Origin: Cryptomeria japonica
Lineage: Eukaryota > Streptophyta > Pinopsida > Cupressales > Cupressaceae
Direction of reading: 5' to 3'
Length of the DNA stretch: 64,000 nucleotides
NCBI RefSeq assembly: GCF_030272615.1
Contig: NC_081414.1
Span: 662,730,438-662,794,437 of the forward strand
The notes beneath the pieces were generated by a model. That model ran no database searches, was not told where the DNA came from, and saw only the letters and a program-made list of their open reading frames with translations. Below are positions 11,701 to 21,690 of this stretch, piece by piece (positions within the stretch are counted from its first letter, which is position 1; each line of letters begins with the position of its first letter). The position numbers and the translations under genes were made by a program.

Positions 11701-12947
11701 TTTCATCAACTATATTGTGTTCTTCAACAGGTTCGTTTGCCTCGACTCTCACTTTAGAAGTCCCTTCTTCTCGAGCTCATTCTGAACATAATTTAAGAGT
11801 TTGTGTAAGGTTCTTGAATTAATCAAAGATTATTCAATTAGGTTTAAGAATAGGGGTGAATTTGGCTTAAAGATTTGTAACATGTTAAAATTAGCCCATT
11901 CAATTTGGTTTATTAAATTTAATTACTTTTAAGACCTTATTGTTATAACTCTAATTAAATTACCTATTTAGTTTTAAAGTTCAATTTGTTCTTAGGTTAC
12001 GATTAAAGTTCAATCTCTAATTTTGAGCACTAATTTAACACATAAAATAAAATTTTGATAAATTAGAAATTCCAATTTTGAAAATTAAAAGTACAAATAT
12101 TTTGATGCATGCATACGATAAAGGTGACCTCATATTAATTTGTTATGGACCATAATGTAGGTGGACTATAATTTGTCACATCTGTGTATATTTAAGACCT
12201 ATTATTGCATAATAGACCTCCTAATCTGAAATGTTTTTGCATGTACGTGAAGTCATATAAATAGTTCATCTAAATTATTCAACATGTTTAATAGACCTTA
12301 TAAATTTATGTCACAATTAAGACCTATAATCAATGTAATAGTCCTAATTTAGGCCTTATTATTAAAATTAATATGACCACGTATGAAAAAACATTTCACA
12401 ATTAATATACTTAACTCCCCTTAAGACAAATATATTATATGATATTAAAGGACCTATTGAACATGAAATTACTTGTACATGTAGATTAAATATTCAATAT
12501 ATATAATTTAGTTCACCTATAAATTATGACATAATAGGTCTTATTAATTTTATGACTTAATAGGTCTTATCTATTATAAATGGATTTAATTATATAGGAG
12601 AAAAATGCAATTACACAACAAGCAAGTTGATGGAATTTGAAATTTGCAAATACACATGTATTATCTCAAATTAATTATGCTTTCCAATTAAAACAAGATT
12701 ATTTTTAATCCTATTATTTCCAATTAATTTAATTAAGATTTTTTAAATTAATTTCATTAAAAATATTAGATTAAAAATATTGAACTAATTAATTGTTACG
12801 TAATACATATTAAATTAAATAGAAATAAAATTAAAAATACATACTTGCTTCAAGATATCTTTGTTTTCTTTGTTCTCGATATCTTTCTTCCGTTTCGGGA
12901 GAATAATTCCTTGAAGTCTTATTTTGCCTTCTCTTCTTGTTCCCCAT
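8736..12947 (-). pseudogene. Spliced DDE-type transposase, five exons, two stops and one frameshift
   Basis: Reading the minus strand, five exons join in phase. Exon 1 is 12,947-12,845 (ATG, donor GTATGT). Exon 2 is 11,775-9,724 (donor GTACGT). Exon 3 is 9,597-9,292, exon 4 is 9,210-9,082, and exon 5 is 8,978-8,736. Together they give about 944 codons. Exon 1 is basic. A helix-turn-helix-like segment (SSLSFEFGFSRRTISKYV) lies near residues 232-252. Probable catalytic acids are Asp520 in VVDFAENYS, Asp615 in WSDGCAAQF, and Glu654 or Asp656 in HGKGEHDGAG. Cys pairs (CGTCGD; CFCSKC) suggest zinc binding. Breaks are TGA at 11,258-11,260, TAA at 11,090-11,092 and a frameshift near 8,880. The SDG and HGKG.HDG motifs resemble uncharacterised plant and animal proteins I cannot name. 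Exon joins rest on splice consensus and phase only. Confidence 0.78.
11776..12844 (-). other. Intron 1 of the transposase gene
   Basis: AT-rich sequence between the GTATGT donor after exon 1 and an AG acceptor just before 11,775. This acceptor choice keeps phase and avoids a TGA that the alternative AG at about 11,783 would include. No other gene seen inside. Confidence 0.6.
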
Positions 12948-13185
12948 GCTTTTACAAAAAACCTTCAAATTATTGCCTTCAAAATAATTGTCAAATGTCT
13001 TCTTTCATCCAAAAATGCAAATTATTTTAATCATTTGTGTGATAAAAAATGAAAAAAATTATGGACATTTATACGACTCCACAAATGAAATTCATTCAAC
13101 CAAAATGCGTCAACCAGAGTTCAAACGAAACCCGACAGTTAAAAATGGTCGGGTTCGTTCAAACATGACAGTTACAAAAAAGTAC

Positions 13186-13295
13186 AGGCCAAAAAACAAG
13201 CCCAGTGGTTCGAGCGAATGGGGGTTCGCTCGAACCCCTAATGGTTCGAGCGAACCCAATTCGCCTGAACAATTGTTCACTCGAACCCTTCAACT
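13186..13295. repeat. Right subterminal repeats (GGTTCGAGCGAACC type)
   Basis: At least five copies of the palindromic motif lie here in alternating orientation: GGTTCGAGCGAATGG, GGTTCGCTCGAACCCC, GGTTCGAGCGAACCC, and weaker copies TTCGCCTGAAC and GTTCACTCGAACCC. They mirror the cluster at 3,255-3,372 near the other end. Confidence 0.78.
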
Positions 13296-13319
13296 AGAAG
13301 TTTCTCCCAAAATTTTTTA

Positions 13320-14057
13320 GAGTTCTGAAGAATTAATGACTTCGGAGCTCTGGTTCAAGGCATGAATGAAATAATCTTGATAACCCAAAAATATTAGATG
13401 GTAGTACTTAGAACAAGCTTTCCAACGAGTATAATTTTGTTATATTTTGAATTTATTATGTTCTTGTTTTTTTAATTTTATGGAAAATTGGTTTTTCACC
13501 AAACATGAACTTCTCTGTTCAATGCATTGGGAAAAATAAGAAACTAATTCAAAAAAATTCTGAAAAATATCTATGCCCCTGGTATTGATGTCTTCTTTCT
13601 AACAAAAAAAAAAATTGAATTTCGATTTATATAGAACAAGTTATGTGTTCAAACGTAAACCTATGTCTGAATTATGACTAGTCGGACTTCAAAACTTTAT
13701 AAAATGAAAAATATTGAACATATCACTATAAAACCAAATGCAAGCCCTGGATATTCATGTTACAAACCAAAATTTGAAAGAATTGAGTTTTTATCATTTA
13801 TAAAAAAAAAGTTATGCATTTTGGGAGGCACATCACTCTTAAAAAATGTAGTTTCGTGTAAAAAACTACTTTTCGAGGGAGATGGAAAAATTTTAAAAAA
13901 ATCCTTCAAAAAAATTTGAAAAAAATGTATATAGAATCTATAAACAAAATGCTAGAAATCACTAATTTACATCATCTTCAAATTTTTAATAGTTTAAAAG
14001 TTATAGTTCTCGGAAGTTGAAGATTATTTTAAAAATGTACATCTCAGTGTCAAACGT
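13320..14057. other. Transposon right interior, nothing recognisable
   Basis: AT-rich sequence between the subterminal repeats and the right terminus. A short open frame at 13,674-13,919 is lysine-rich and looks like chance. Confidence 0.5.
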
Positions 14058-14093
14058 GGCAAAAAAGTGGAAACCATTATTGTGAATTCACCT
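14058..14093. repeat. Right terminal inverted repeat
   Basis: The reverse complement reads AGGTGAATTCACAA, then TAA, then TGGTTTCCACTTTTTTGCC. It pairs with the left terminus from 3,166. The hairpin arm found at the left end is not present here. Confidence 0.85.
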
Positions 14094-14098
14094 AGCTG
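14094..14098. repeat. Target-site duplication, right copy (AGCTG)
   Basis: This matches 3,161-3,165. The chromovirus RT frame resumes at the next base. Confidence 0.85.
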
Positions 14099-14953
14099 AA
14101 AAAGGCACAACTAAAAATCAACCTTGAAAAGTGTGAGTTTCTCAAGGCTGAACTTGTATATCTTGGTTTTGTCATTTCACAAGGTTGTCTAAAAATGGAT
14201 CCTAGTAAGGTCGAGGCAATCCTTAGTTGGCCTACTTCTAAGAATATCAGTGATGTTAGGAGATTTCATGGGTTAACATCCTTTTATAGGAAGTGTGTAA
14301 GAAACTTTAGTCATGTGTGTGTTCCTGTGCTCAATACTATCAAAGGGGGAGTCAAGTGTCAATTTAGGTGGATTGAGGAGGCCCAAAAGGGATTTGAGTA
14401 GTTGAAAAAGAAGATAGCTGAGTTACCTACCCTTAGGTTACCTGATTTCAATCAATTATTTATAGTTGAGTGTGATGCTAGTCAAAGAGAAATAGGGGTT
14501 GTTTTGAGTCAAGAGGGTCTTCCCATAACCTTTTTCTCTGAAAAGTTGAATGAAGCAAAACAAAAGTACTCTATGTATGACTTGGAGTTGTATGCCAGGG
14601 TGCAAGCCTTGAAGAAGTGGCGTCATTACTTGATGCCCAAAGAGTTTGTGGTCTATACTGACAACCACGCCCTTAGTTTTCTCAATGGACAAGAGAAGTT
14701 GAATCAGAAGCACCTCAAGTGGGTAGGATACTTACAATATTATACCTTCACTATCAAGCATAAGAAGGGCACCTCAAATAAAGTTGCTAGTGCACTCAGT
14801 AGGAGAGTCATGACCATACAAGAGGTTAAATTGCACAGTGTGGGGTTGGAGGAGTTGAGAGACCTCTACAAAGAAGACAAAGTTTTTGCTGATATATATG
14901 CTACATGTTATGATTTTCTAACACTTCTCATGTTTCCTACTCAGAGTATATGA
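14099..14953 (+). pseudogene. Chromovirus RT C-terminal part and RNase H
   Basis: This is the continuation of the RT split at 3,165. It opens with the INLEKCEF and LVYLGFVIS blocks that follow the YLDD region in Ty3 RT, then the DPSKVEAILSWP connection. TAG at 14,399-14,401 interrupts it. The RNase H follows: VECDASQREIGVVLSQEG with the first Asp, FFSEKLNEAKQKYSMYDLEL with the Glu, VVYTDNHALSFL with the next Asp, then the GTSNKVASALSRR end, where the usual final D.LSR is A.LSR. The RT and RNase H would make and process the cDNA. Stops and that replacement indicate decay. Confidence 0.9.
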
Positions 14954-15015
14954 TACAAGAAGGTTTGTTGTTTAAAGGAAATCTCCTTTGTATACCCCAA
15001 TACTCAATGAGATAA

Positions 15016-15819
15016 AACATCATTCAAGAGAAACATCAAGGGGGTCTAGGAGGTCATTTTGACAATGATAAAACAATGGAGCAGGTTAGTCGGTTCTACT
15101 ATTGGGCCAAGTTGCAATCAGAAGTAAGGAGATTTGTTGTACAACGTGCCATATGTCAGAGAGCAAAAGGATCAGCAAGTAATGCAGGTTTATATCAGCC
15201 CTTAGTCATACCCCAAAGGCCTTGGGAATGTTTGAGCATGGACTTTGTGTTGGGTTTACCAAGAACACCAAGAGGATTTGATAGTGTTTATATGGTGGTA
15301 GATAGGCTCAGTAAAATGGTTCACTTCATCCCTTGTAAGAGTACCAATGATGCCACCTATATTGCAGGTCTTTTCTTCAAAGAGATAGTAAGAAACCATG
15401 GACTTCTAGTTAGCATTGTGAGTGACAGGGATGTTAAGTTTTTCAGTCACTTTTGGAGAACCTTATGGAAGAAGTTGGGTACTAGACTCTCATTTTCATC
15501 TGCCTACCATCCACAATAAGATGGTTAGATTGAGGTGGTCAATAGGTCCTTGGGTAATCTCCTAAGATGACTCACTAAGCAGCATGGTTAGACTTGGGAC
15601 TTGGTGATTAGCCAAGCAGAGTATGCATACAATGATTCAGTCAACCGGAGCACAGGCAAAAGTCCTTTTGAAATTAATTGTGGAATTCATCCTAGAGGTG
15701 TCTTAGAACTTAGTGATATCAGCACAATGACCCACAAGAGTGCTCAAGGAGAGAGTTTTGCTGAAGGTATTAAGGAAATTCATGACAAAGTACGACAGTC
15801 CTTGCAACAAAAATCATAA
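15016..15819 (+). pseudogene. Chromovirus integrase core
   Basis: Zinc-finger remnants (about 15,030-15,170; RAICQRAKG retains one CxxC-like cysteine) precede the catalytic core: SMDFVLGLPRTPRG with Asp1 near 15,240, SIVSDRDVKFFSHFW with Asp2 near 15,425, and IEVVNRSLGN with the Glu near 15,530. In-frame stops lie at 15,517-15,519 and shortly after (the usual HPQ-DGQ region reads HPQ-stop-DG-stop), and further stops follow. Each fits single C-to-T or G-to-A changes. The enzyme would insert cDNA into the host genome. This copy is broken. Confidence 0.88.
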
Positions 15820-15855
15820 AAATATAAGGAACAAGCTGATCAATCAAGGAGGAAC

Positions 15856-16317
15856 TTGCAATTTAAGGTTGGAGACTTAGTTTTGGCTTATCTTAGAAAG
15901 GAAAGACTTCCAAAAGGACAGCCAACCAAGTTGATGATGAAGAAGATTGGGCCACTCAAGGTTGTGCATAAAATTGGCCAAAATGCCTATGAGGTTGAAC
16001 TACCTCCTTCTTTGGCCATATCTCCTATTTTGAATATTTGTGACTTGTATCCCTATAAAGGAGAATCTCAGACCTCTTAGATAGATACCACATTGCAATC
16101 TAAAGAGGATTGGGTGAAGGATTTACCAGTTAATCAACCGGTTCAGTTGGAAAGCATTTTGCATAAAAAGGTCATCAAGAAGACAAGAAAGGGCATCTAC
16201 AAAAATTATCTTGTGAAATGGGAAGGTCTACCTGATTCAGAGGCTATGTGGATGCAAGAAGCTAACATAATTCATCATGGAGTGCAACTAGCAGACCTGA
16301 TAACTCAAGGGACTTGA
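15856..16317 (+). pseudogene. Integrase C-terminus (GPY/F) and chromodomain
   Basis: KVGDLVLAYLRKERLP is followed by the LMMKKIGPLKVVHKIGQNAY module, the GPY/F-type tail of Ty3 integrases, with a TAG at 16,078-16,080. The same frame then gives a chromodomain: an ILHKKVIKKTRKGIYKNYLV strand followed by KWEGLPDSEAMWMQEANI at about 16,150-16,300, with the aromatic pair region Y..W...W. Chromodomains in chromoviruses steer integration toward marked chromatin. The element's coding ends at TGA 16,315-16,317. Confidence 0.9.
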
Positions 16318-16399
16318 GTTCCTTGCCCCAGTGGAGTATGGTTCAGAGCACCTAGCTCAAAGTTGTCTTTTCTTGCATTTTAGAGTTTTTGTGTGAGTT

Positions 16400-17981
16400 A
16401 AAGTTATTTTATGTTGTAATAAGGTGGAAGAAATCCTATGCTTCTTTTTGAAGCCACAGTTTGGTTGCCCACACTTTTGTTGTGCTTAGGATCCAAAATT
16501 TTCATTATCCTGAAATGTTGTCAAAATGTCAATTTTTGGTTTGTACCAGGTGGATGCCTGGAAAATTGCTAGAATGTTTGGAAATGGTTTAAATCCATTT
16601 TGGGATGAAATTCGAGTTATGTTTAGGCCTTGAGAGCCTTGGAGTGTGTTTTTGCACTCATAGGTGAAAGTTGTGAAAAATTGGTCATGACAACTTTTGC
16701 ATTTTTAGGCAAAAGTTGTCCATGAAGGAAATGGCATTGGAAGTTGGTTGGAACCAGCTTAAAATGGTGTATAAAACCTTCTAAGAATCTCCAATAATAG
16801 GTTAATCAACTTTTGGTTTGCATTCAATTCATTTGCCAAGGGTTTCCTATGCTTTTCCTCACGTTTGGACTGTTTTTTCTTTGAATTTCTACTTTTGTAC
16901 AACCTGTACAGTCTGGTACGGTGCTCATAATAGTAGAGGAAGTTAGGAATTTTTTTAATCTTTCCAACAAGTATAATATGAAGGTCTGAAGTTCTTTGGA
17001 TCAAAAGTTATCACTGTTTTTGTAAAAGTTGCTCACAAACCCTTGAAACTTGGGGTTTTGGTTGTAAAAATGCATTTTACCCGAGCATCCACGAATGGCA
17101 CAAGGTGAAATCTAGTGGATGGATTGGGTAGGCTCTGTAAATAGTTTTAGAGTAGTCATTTTGTGTTTTTGCAGGCCACAAGGAGGAGAATGGGTGAGAT
17201 GAATAACACACAAGCTTGTAGCTAGTGTGTGAGGGCAACAGAGATTGCTCATTTTCAGAGCTATGGATAAGTGATACTCCAACAACCCATAGTGTTTTGA
17301 AAATTTCTATGGGTTTACTAAAATAATCCAAGATTTTTTGGGTTGGTTATTTTTACTGGTGAATATTTTGGAGCACATCTTCCAAAATTGTCTGGAAGCC
17401 CTAAACCCCTTAAAAATAGCTCTTTTTCAGTTACCCTAGTTGTACAACAAACCCACATGGGAAACTTTGTGATCTTGTTTAACTTAAAAATGGGTATCTG
17501 AATAAGTAAAAATATCTTGGGGTTGTTAGGAAAGTTTGGGGGAAAATACCAAAAAACAGTCCAAGAAGGGCTAGTCAATTAGGTCTAATAACAGTCGGTA
17601 GAAGCAAGTTGAAAGCCTAGGGTTTGGGAGGAAGGTGCAGACCTTGTCAATGCATAAAACGACCTTGAAAATATCTACACAACATAACCACAACCTTTAA
17701 ACATACTGTTAGAGTGAAGATCCTTGGTGGAGATCTTTGGAGCCTAGTTGGAGCTTTGAGAACCTAGTAGGAGACCATCTCAAAATCAGAGATTTGGGTC
17801 AAAACCAACAAGAAATCTCAAGAGGCTATACCTAGGAGGCAAGCCAATAGAGTTTAGGCCTTGGAGGTCTAAGGAGTGTACCCTAACAAGTTACCTTGAA
17901 GGAGCTTGAGTAGAAGGGTGAGTTGTGGAGTTGGGGTGAGTAAGAGTGAATTGGAGAGCTAGGCACAAGGCCTCTACATCA
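16400..17981 (+). repeat. 3' LTR of the chromovirus
   Basis: The right edge is firm: it ends CA at 17,980-17,981, paired with the 5' LTR edge at 721. A TATAAAA box lies at 16,770-16,776. The left edge is not resolved because the matching part of the 5' LTR is outside the window. A start between about 16,330 and 16,560 is likely. Short open frames in it are not genes. Confidence 0.75.
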
Positions 17982-19500
17982 CTCACCTTACGTGAATGAT
18001 TTTGTTCTAATTTTATTGTTCCTTGAATGCAAAATTTTTTCTTCAGAATCCCTTTTTTGACACTGAGTCATTATCTTTTAAATTATTCTCGAAGATAATT
18101 CCTTGATTTTACCTTATTGAGAATCCTTGACAACACGCATCCTTTGATCTTGTTGACAATTCCCTGATCATTCTATTGACAACTCAGAAATCATCCTTAT
18201 CCTTATCCTTTGAATATTTGGCTTCTCGTTGTCGTGGCAATGAGCTTTGTTAAGATGACATCTTTGGTACTGTCAATTTTGCTTGCTAATTTGACTCGAC
18301 TCAACAAACAACCCTCAAAAACAAGCTTCTAAAAATTAGTTGGCGTGTATGTGTCTCAACTTGTCTTCATTCATCCCACGTCGACATGCTTACATTATGT
18401 CTACCTTTTTTTTTTCCCCGCGCGAGTGATAAGCAAACGACTTCAATCACCCTTTTGAAATACATTTCAAATTTCCACCGTAGATCTTATCTAGCCTAGT
18501 GTGTCATGTGATCACCATCAGTCAATTTGACATTGACCTTCCAATGTGGCAGGTGGGTCCGTCAAAAGCTTGACTAAGCATCACCAAGTCAACTTCCAAC
18601 TCAACTCTATTAGCGGCCCCACCGTGGGACTTACTTCGGTCTGCTTTGGACATGTGGCATCATCTCATGATGTCGCGGTCCATAACCCCCATGCATCTTC
18701 AACTGTGGGGTTGCGAGGGCCGTTGGATTTGCTTGATCTTTACTCCAATGCCAGGGTAACTGCCAATTTTAACAGGTTAATAGTCGATCATCTTTTTGAC
18801 CATGATTAAAAGATCTCCATCCATTCAAGCACGTGCAAATAACATAAACTTTTAGTAGCTTGACAATTATCAGAAAGTCTTCGGCTATAATATTAAGGCT
18901 TAGGAAAATCAACAAGGCACTGGCAAAAATAATAAAGGGGGGGCCGACCATGGGGCCAATAAAACATGAGCGCACGAGACTTAGGACAATATTAAAAGGG
19001 CCGACTGAAATAACTTAATGCCTAAGGAAAGACATGGCCCCATCGACGGTAAGTAGACCCTTGACCTTAAGTGGAGAAAAAGATAACAACAAATTATAAC
19101 AATCTTAGGGTTTTTATGAATACTTAATCAGAATGCATAAAACCCTAAAACTTGAGCCTGAAATACAAGACAAAGAGCAAGGTAAAATCAAAATGACCAA
19201 TATTTCGCCTAAGACATGAAAATTATTGCTAAATCATTTTCAGGGCTATCAATTCCACATTCTGCTTACGTGTCTATGGTTTCACATTTTTCCATTCTTG
19301 AAACGATTCACATTATACATTTTCTAAAAACATTTTACTTGTCTTACCAGTGTTTCCACGTACTGGTTTGCGCTCTGCATTGTACGATAAAAAAATATGT
19401 AAACGTCTTTAAGAAGGGCCTATGTTTGTTGTTTTTATAGCCCACATAGTGCTCCTTAATTAGCAGCCCACACATACTCCAAGGCAGCCATGTGAAAGGC
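17982..19500. other. Unassigned spacer, less AT-rich than its surroundings
   Basis: This stretch follows the chromovirus. It contains a GC-richer patch (about 18,330-18,760) with GTCAA, TGACC and GTGGGACC-like motifs, and an 87-codon open frame at 18,546-18,809 without recognisable domains. It could be an eroded LTR or promoter-like DNA. I found no second copy in the window. Confidence 0.4.
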
Positions 19501-21690
19501 CGCCCCTTCCTCCTACGTATCCCCTTTTTAGATTTTTACTTTTAAAAAACAAAAAACAAATTTCTTTCTTTTAATTCATGTTTAGTGTTTTTAGATTTTT
19601 TAGATTTTTAAATATAGTTGTAGTTTTTTTTAATTAGATTTACTTTTTAGTTAGTTTTTAAAAAAAAATTAGAAATTAGATTTTTAGAGTTGAGATTTTA
19701 AATTAAATTAGATTTTAGTTTTTTTATTAAAATTAGATTTTAGATTTAGTTTGAGATTAGATTTTAAATTTTGTTAATTTATATTTTTTTTAATTAGTTT
19801 TTAATTTATTAATTAGATTAGATTTTTTCTTTTGTTAAGATTAGATTTTAAATTTTTTTATTAATTAGACTAATGTTTAGATTTTTGTCAGTGTGTTTTG
19901 ATTTTTTTTTGTGAATTAATCTTTGTGGCTTTGTGTGGTTGTGCAAGTTCCTTCGTGAGGCATTCATCTATTTTTTCTGGTCAAAGATATTCTCTTGAAA
20001 CTACTAATGCATTTGGTGCAGGATGCAGTCAAAGAATTCTATGAAAAATTGAGTGTTTGTGATTTCTAAGATAGCTCACACTTCAATTTCTTAAGGTTAA
20101 TGAACAAGTGCTTGCTTTGTTTTCGTAGATGCCTTGTGTGCGGTAACCTTTAGAGGGTCTGCCTCCCGAGAAGCCCTTAAGGCTTGGTGAGAGGGAACGA
20201 CCCAAGTGGTAATGGGCTAAGGGCAAGCTCTTTTGAACCATTATAAATAAATGCATTTGTGATGAAATTTGCAAGCGATGGGTGTCGATGTGTCATACCG
20301 ATGTAAGTTTCCCTCAGTGTCTACGTGGCACGTGAAAAGTTGTAGAGTGTACCCTCTACAGCCTAGGAGGCCTCCATAACGAACTGAAACGCCGCATGTA
20401 TGGCCACCTGAATCTCCTGTTCTTACGACTTTTAGTAGATATACAAAGTTCACCATGGGGATTTTTCATGGGAACTGACGCTTGTCTACCCCGGAGAAGT
20501 GAGTGTCGTGGAGTGGAGCCAGTGGGGTCAAGCATCTAAGTATCCTCTTTGAGTAAGCGTAGTTGAGAAACCAAGTGATATCCAATAGCTATTGTCCTTG
20601 CCAACCTTAAGATTTGTTGTCGAAGGTGCATGATTGTCTTGTGTCAAAGTCAAACAAACATTTTGTCTTCCGTGCTTGTTAAAAGTTGACTCAAAAACAA
20701 TTCTCACAAGTGGTCATAAACAACCTTTGTTATCAAAGTTCAAACAAATTCCAACAAGTCAAACACAAGTTTCAAATCAAAACAAAGTCCAAACAAAGGT
20801 CCACATTTTGTCCAAGTATTCATCCAACATTTATGAACATGGCTTGTCAAAACATGGGATATCTTTGTTTCAAAATTCATGTCACTTAGGGTTAGCTCTT
20901 GCATAGTTCAAACTTAGGTCTTAAGGCATACATTCATCTTCTTTCATATTAGGTTCATTGCTTGGTCATTTATCCCCTCTTGCACTTAGGTTTAAAGTCA
21001 ATTTCCTAAGTCTTCATTGCATTATCATTATCCCAAAACTAGGTCTTGGCTTAGGTTGCATTTTGTATTTCCTAAAGTCATTGGTCCTTGCATATATCCT
21101 TAGAGCATTAGATCTTGTCTTAGGTTGACATTGTCATACATTTGCACTCATATCCTTAGTTTATATCATATTCTTGGTTCATATCATATCCTTAGGCATT
21201 GGTCATTAATCATTGTACTCTTTGCATTTAGTCTCAAAATTAGATTTGTCAAACTTGCAAAAATCAAAACTTTAGGTTAAACCCTAAGTTGTTGTTAGGA
21301 AGTCTTGACCTTGTCCTAAAATTTGTCCTTTTATCAAAATCATTTGGCAAACCTATCTTATTATCCAAGCGTATAGGTGAGACATTATCACTTTGTCATT
21401 TATTCCTTGTCCTTTAAAGGTCTTGACTTCATTTCAATTTTCTAAGGTTGTGTCTTTAGGATTGTATTTTAAAAGTTTGTCCAAGTCTTCAAACACACAC
21501 AAAAAACATAGGTTGCATTCAGCCCTAAGTTGCACGTTCATATCCCAGAGTCCCACTTAGTTGCATATCATTGTCATTCCAAAAATTCAAAAGGTCCAAA
21601 AATATTTAGTTACATTGTCAATCACCTAAGTTGCATTAGTTGCATACATCATCCTTAAATCCAAAAATCCCAAAAACATTGCATAGTGAC
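19500..21690 (+). other. Leader region of the pol-less Tat-like element
   Basis: A T-rich start (AGATTTT repeats, about 19,520-19,900) is followed by a less biased stretch (20,100-20,600) resembling in style the leader of the complete Tat element, then CTTAGG and CAAAGTC-rich sequence. No gene is supported. The open frames are short and lack domains. Confidence 0.45.

Larger units (their letters stand above)
3166..14093. mobile_element. 10.9 kb cut-and-paste DNA transposon nested in the chromovirus RT
   Basis: Both boundaries are fixed by three signs: near-matching inverted termini (GGTGAATTCACAA on the left; TTGTGAATTCACC on the right followed by T), a flanking AGCTG duplication, and an interrupted RT frame that reads through when the insert is discounted. 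Inside are subterminal palindromes at both ends, a 2.1 kb block of short repeats, a decayed plus-strand gene (6,520-7,560) and a spliced minus-strand DDE-type gene (8,736-12,947). It lacks TG...CA ends and long direct repeats, so it is not an LTR element. A 4-5 bp duplication does not fit Mutator (8-11), hAT (8), PIF (3) or CACTA (2-3). A Sola-like 4 bp element is one possibility. Confidence 0.88.
1..17981 (+). mobile_element. Ty3/gypsy chromovirus, old, split by a nested DNA transposon
   Basis: An LTR retrotransposon in the order LTR, primer site, gag, protease, RT, RNase H, integrase, chromodomain, LTR. The 5' LTR is cut by the window start. The first 721 bases align with 17,267-17,981 at roughly 93 percent by eye, with a few small indels, so the insertion is old. 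The RT breaks at 3,165 and resumes in frame at 14,099 once the nested transposon and one copy of its target duplication are discounted. Many in-frame stops and several frameshifts mean it cannot encode its own proteins. The C-terminal chromodomain places it among chromoviruses. Target duplication cannot be checked because the 5' end lies outside the window. Confidence 0.93.

Noticed and set aside
3166-14093. Interpretation of the insert as an LTR retrotransposon or Helitron
   Set aside because: No TG...CA ends, LTRs, RT or integrase are present, and it has inverted termini with a duplication, unlike Helitrons, which lack both.
18546-18809. 87-codon open frame in the unassigned spacer as a host gene
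   Set aside because: No domain, no splice or promoter context, and length is compatible with chance in less AT-rich DNA.
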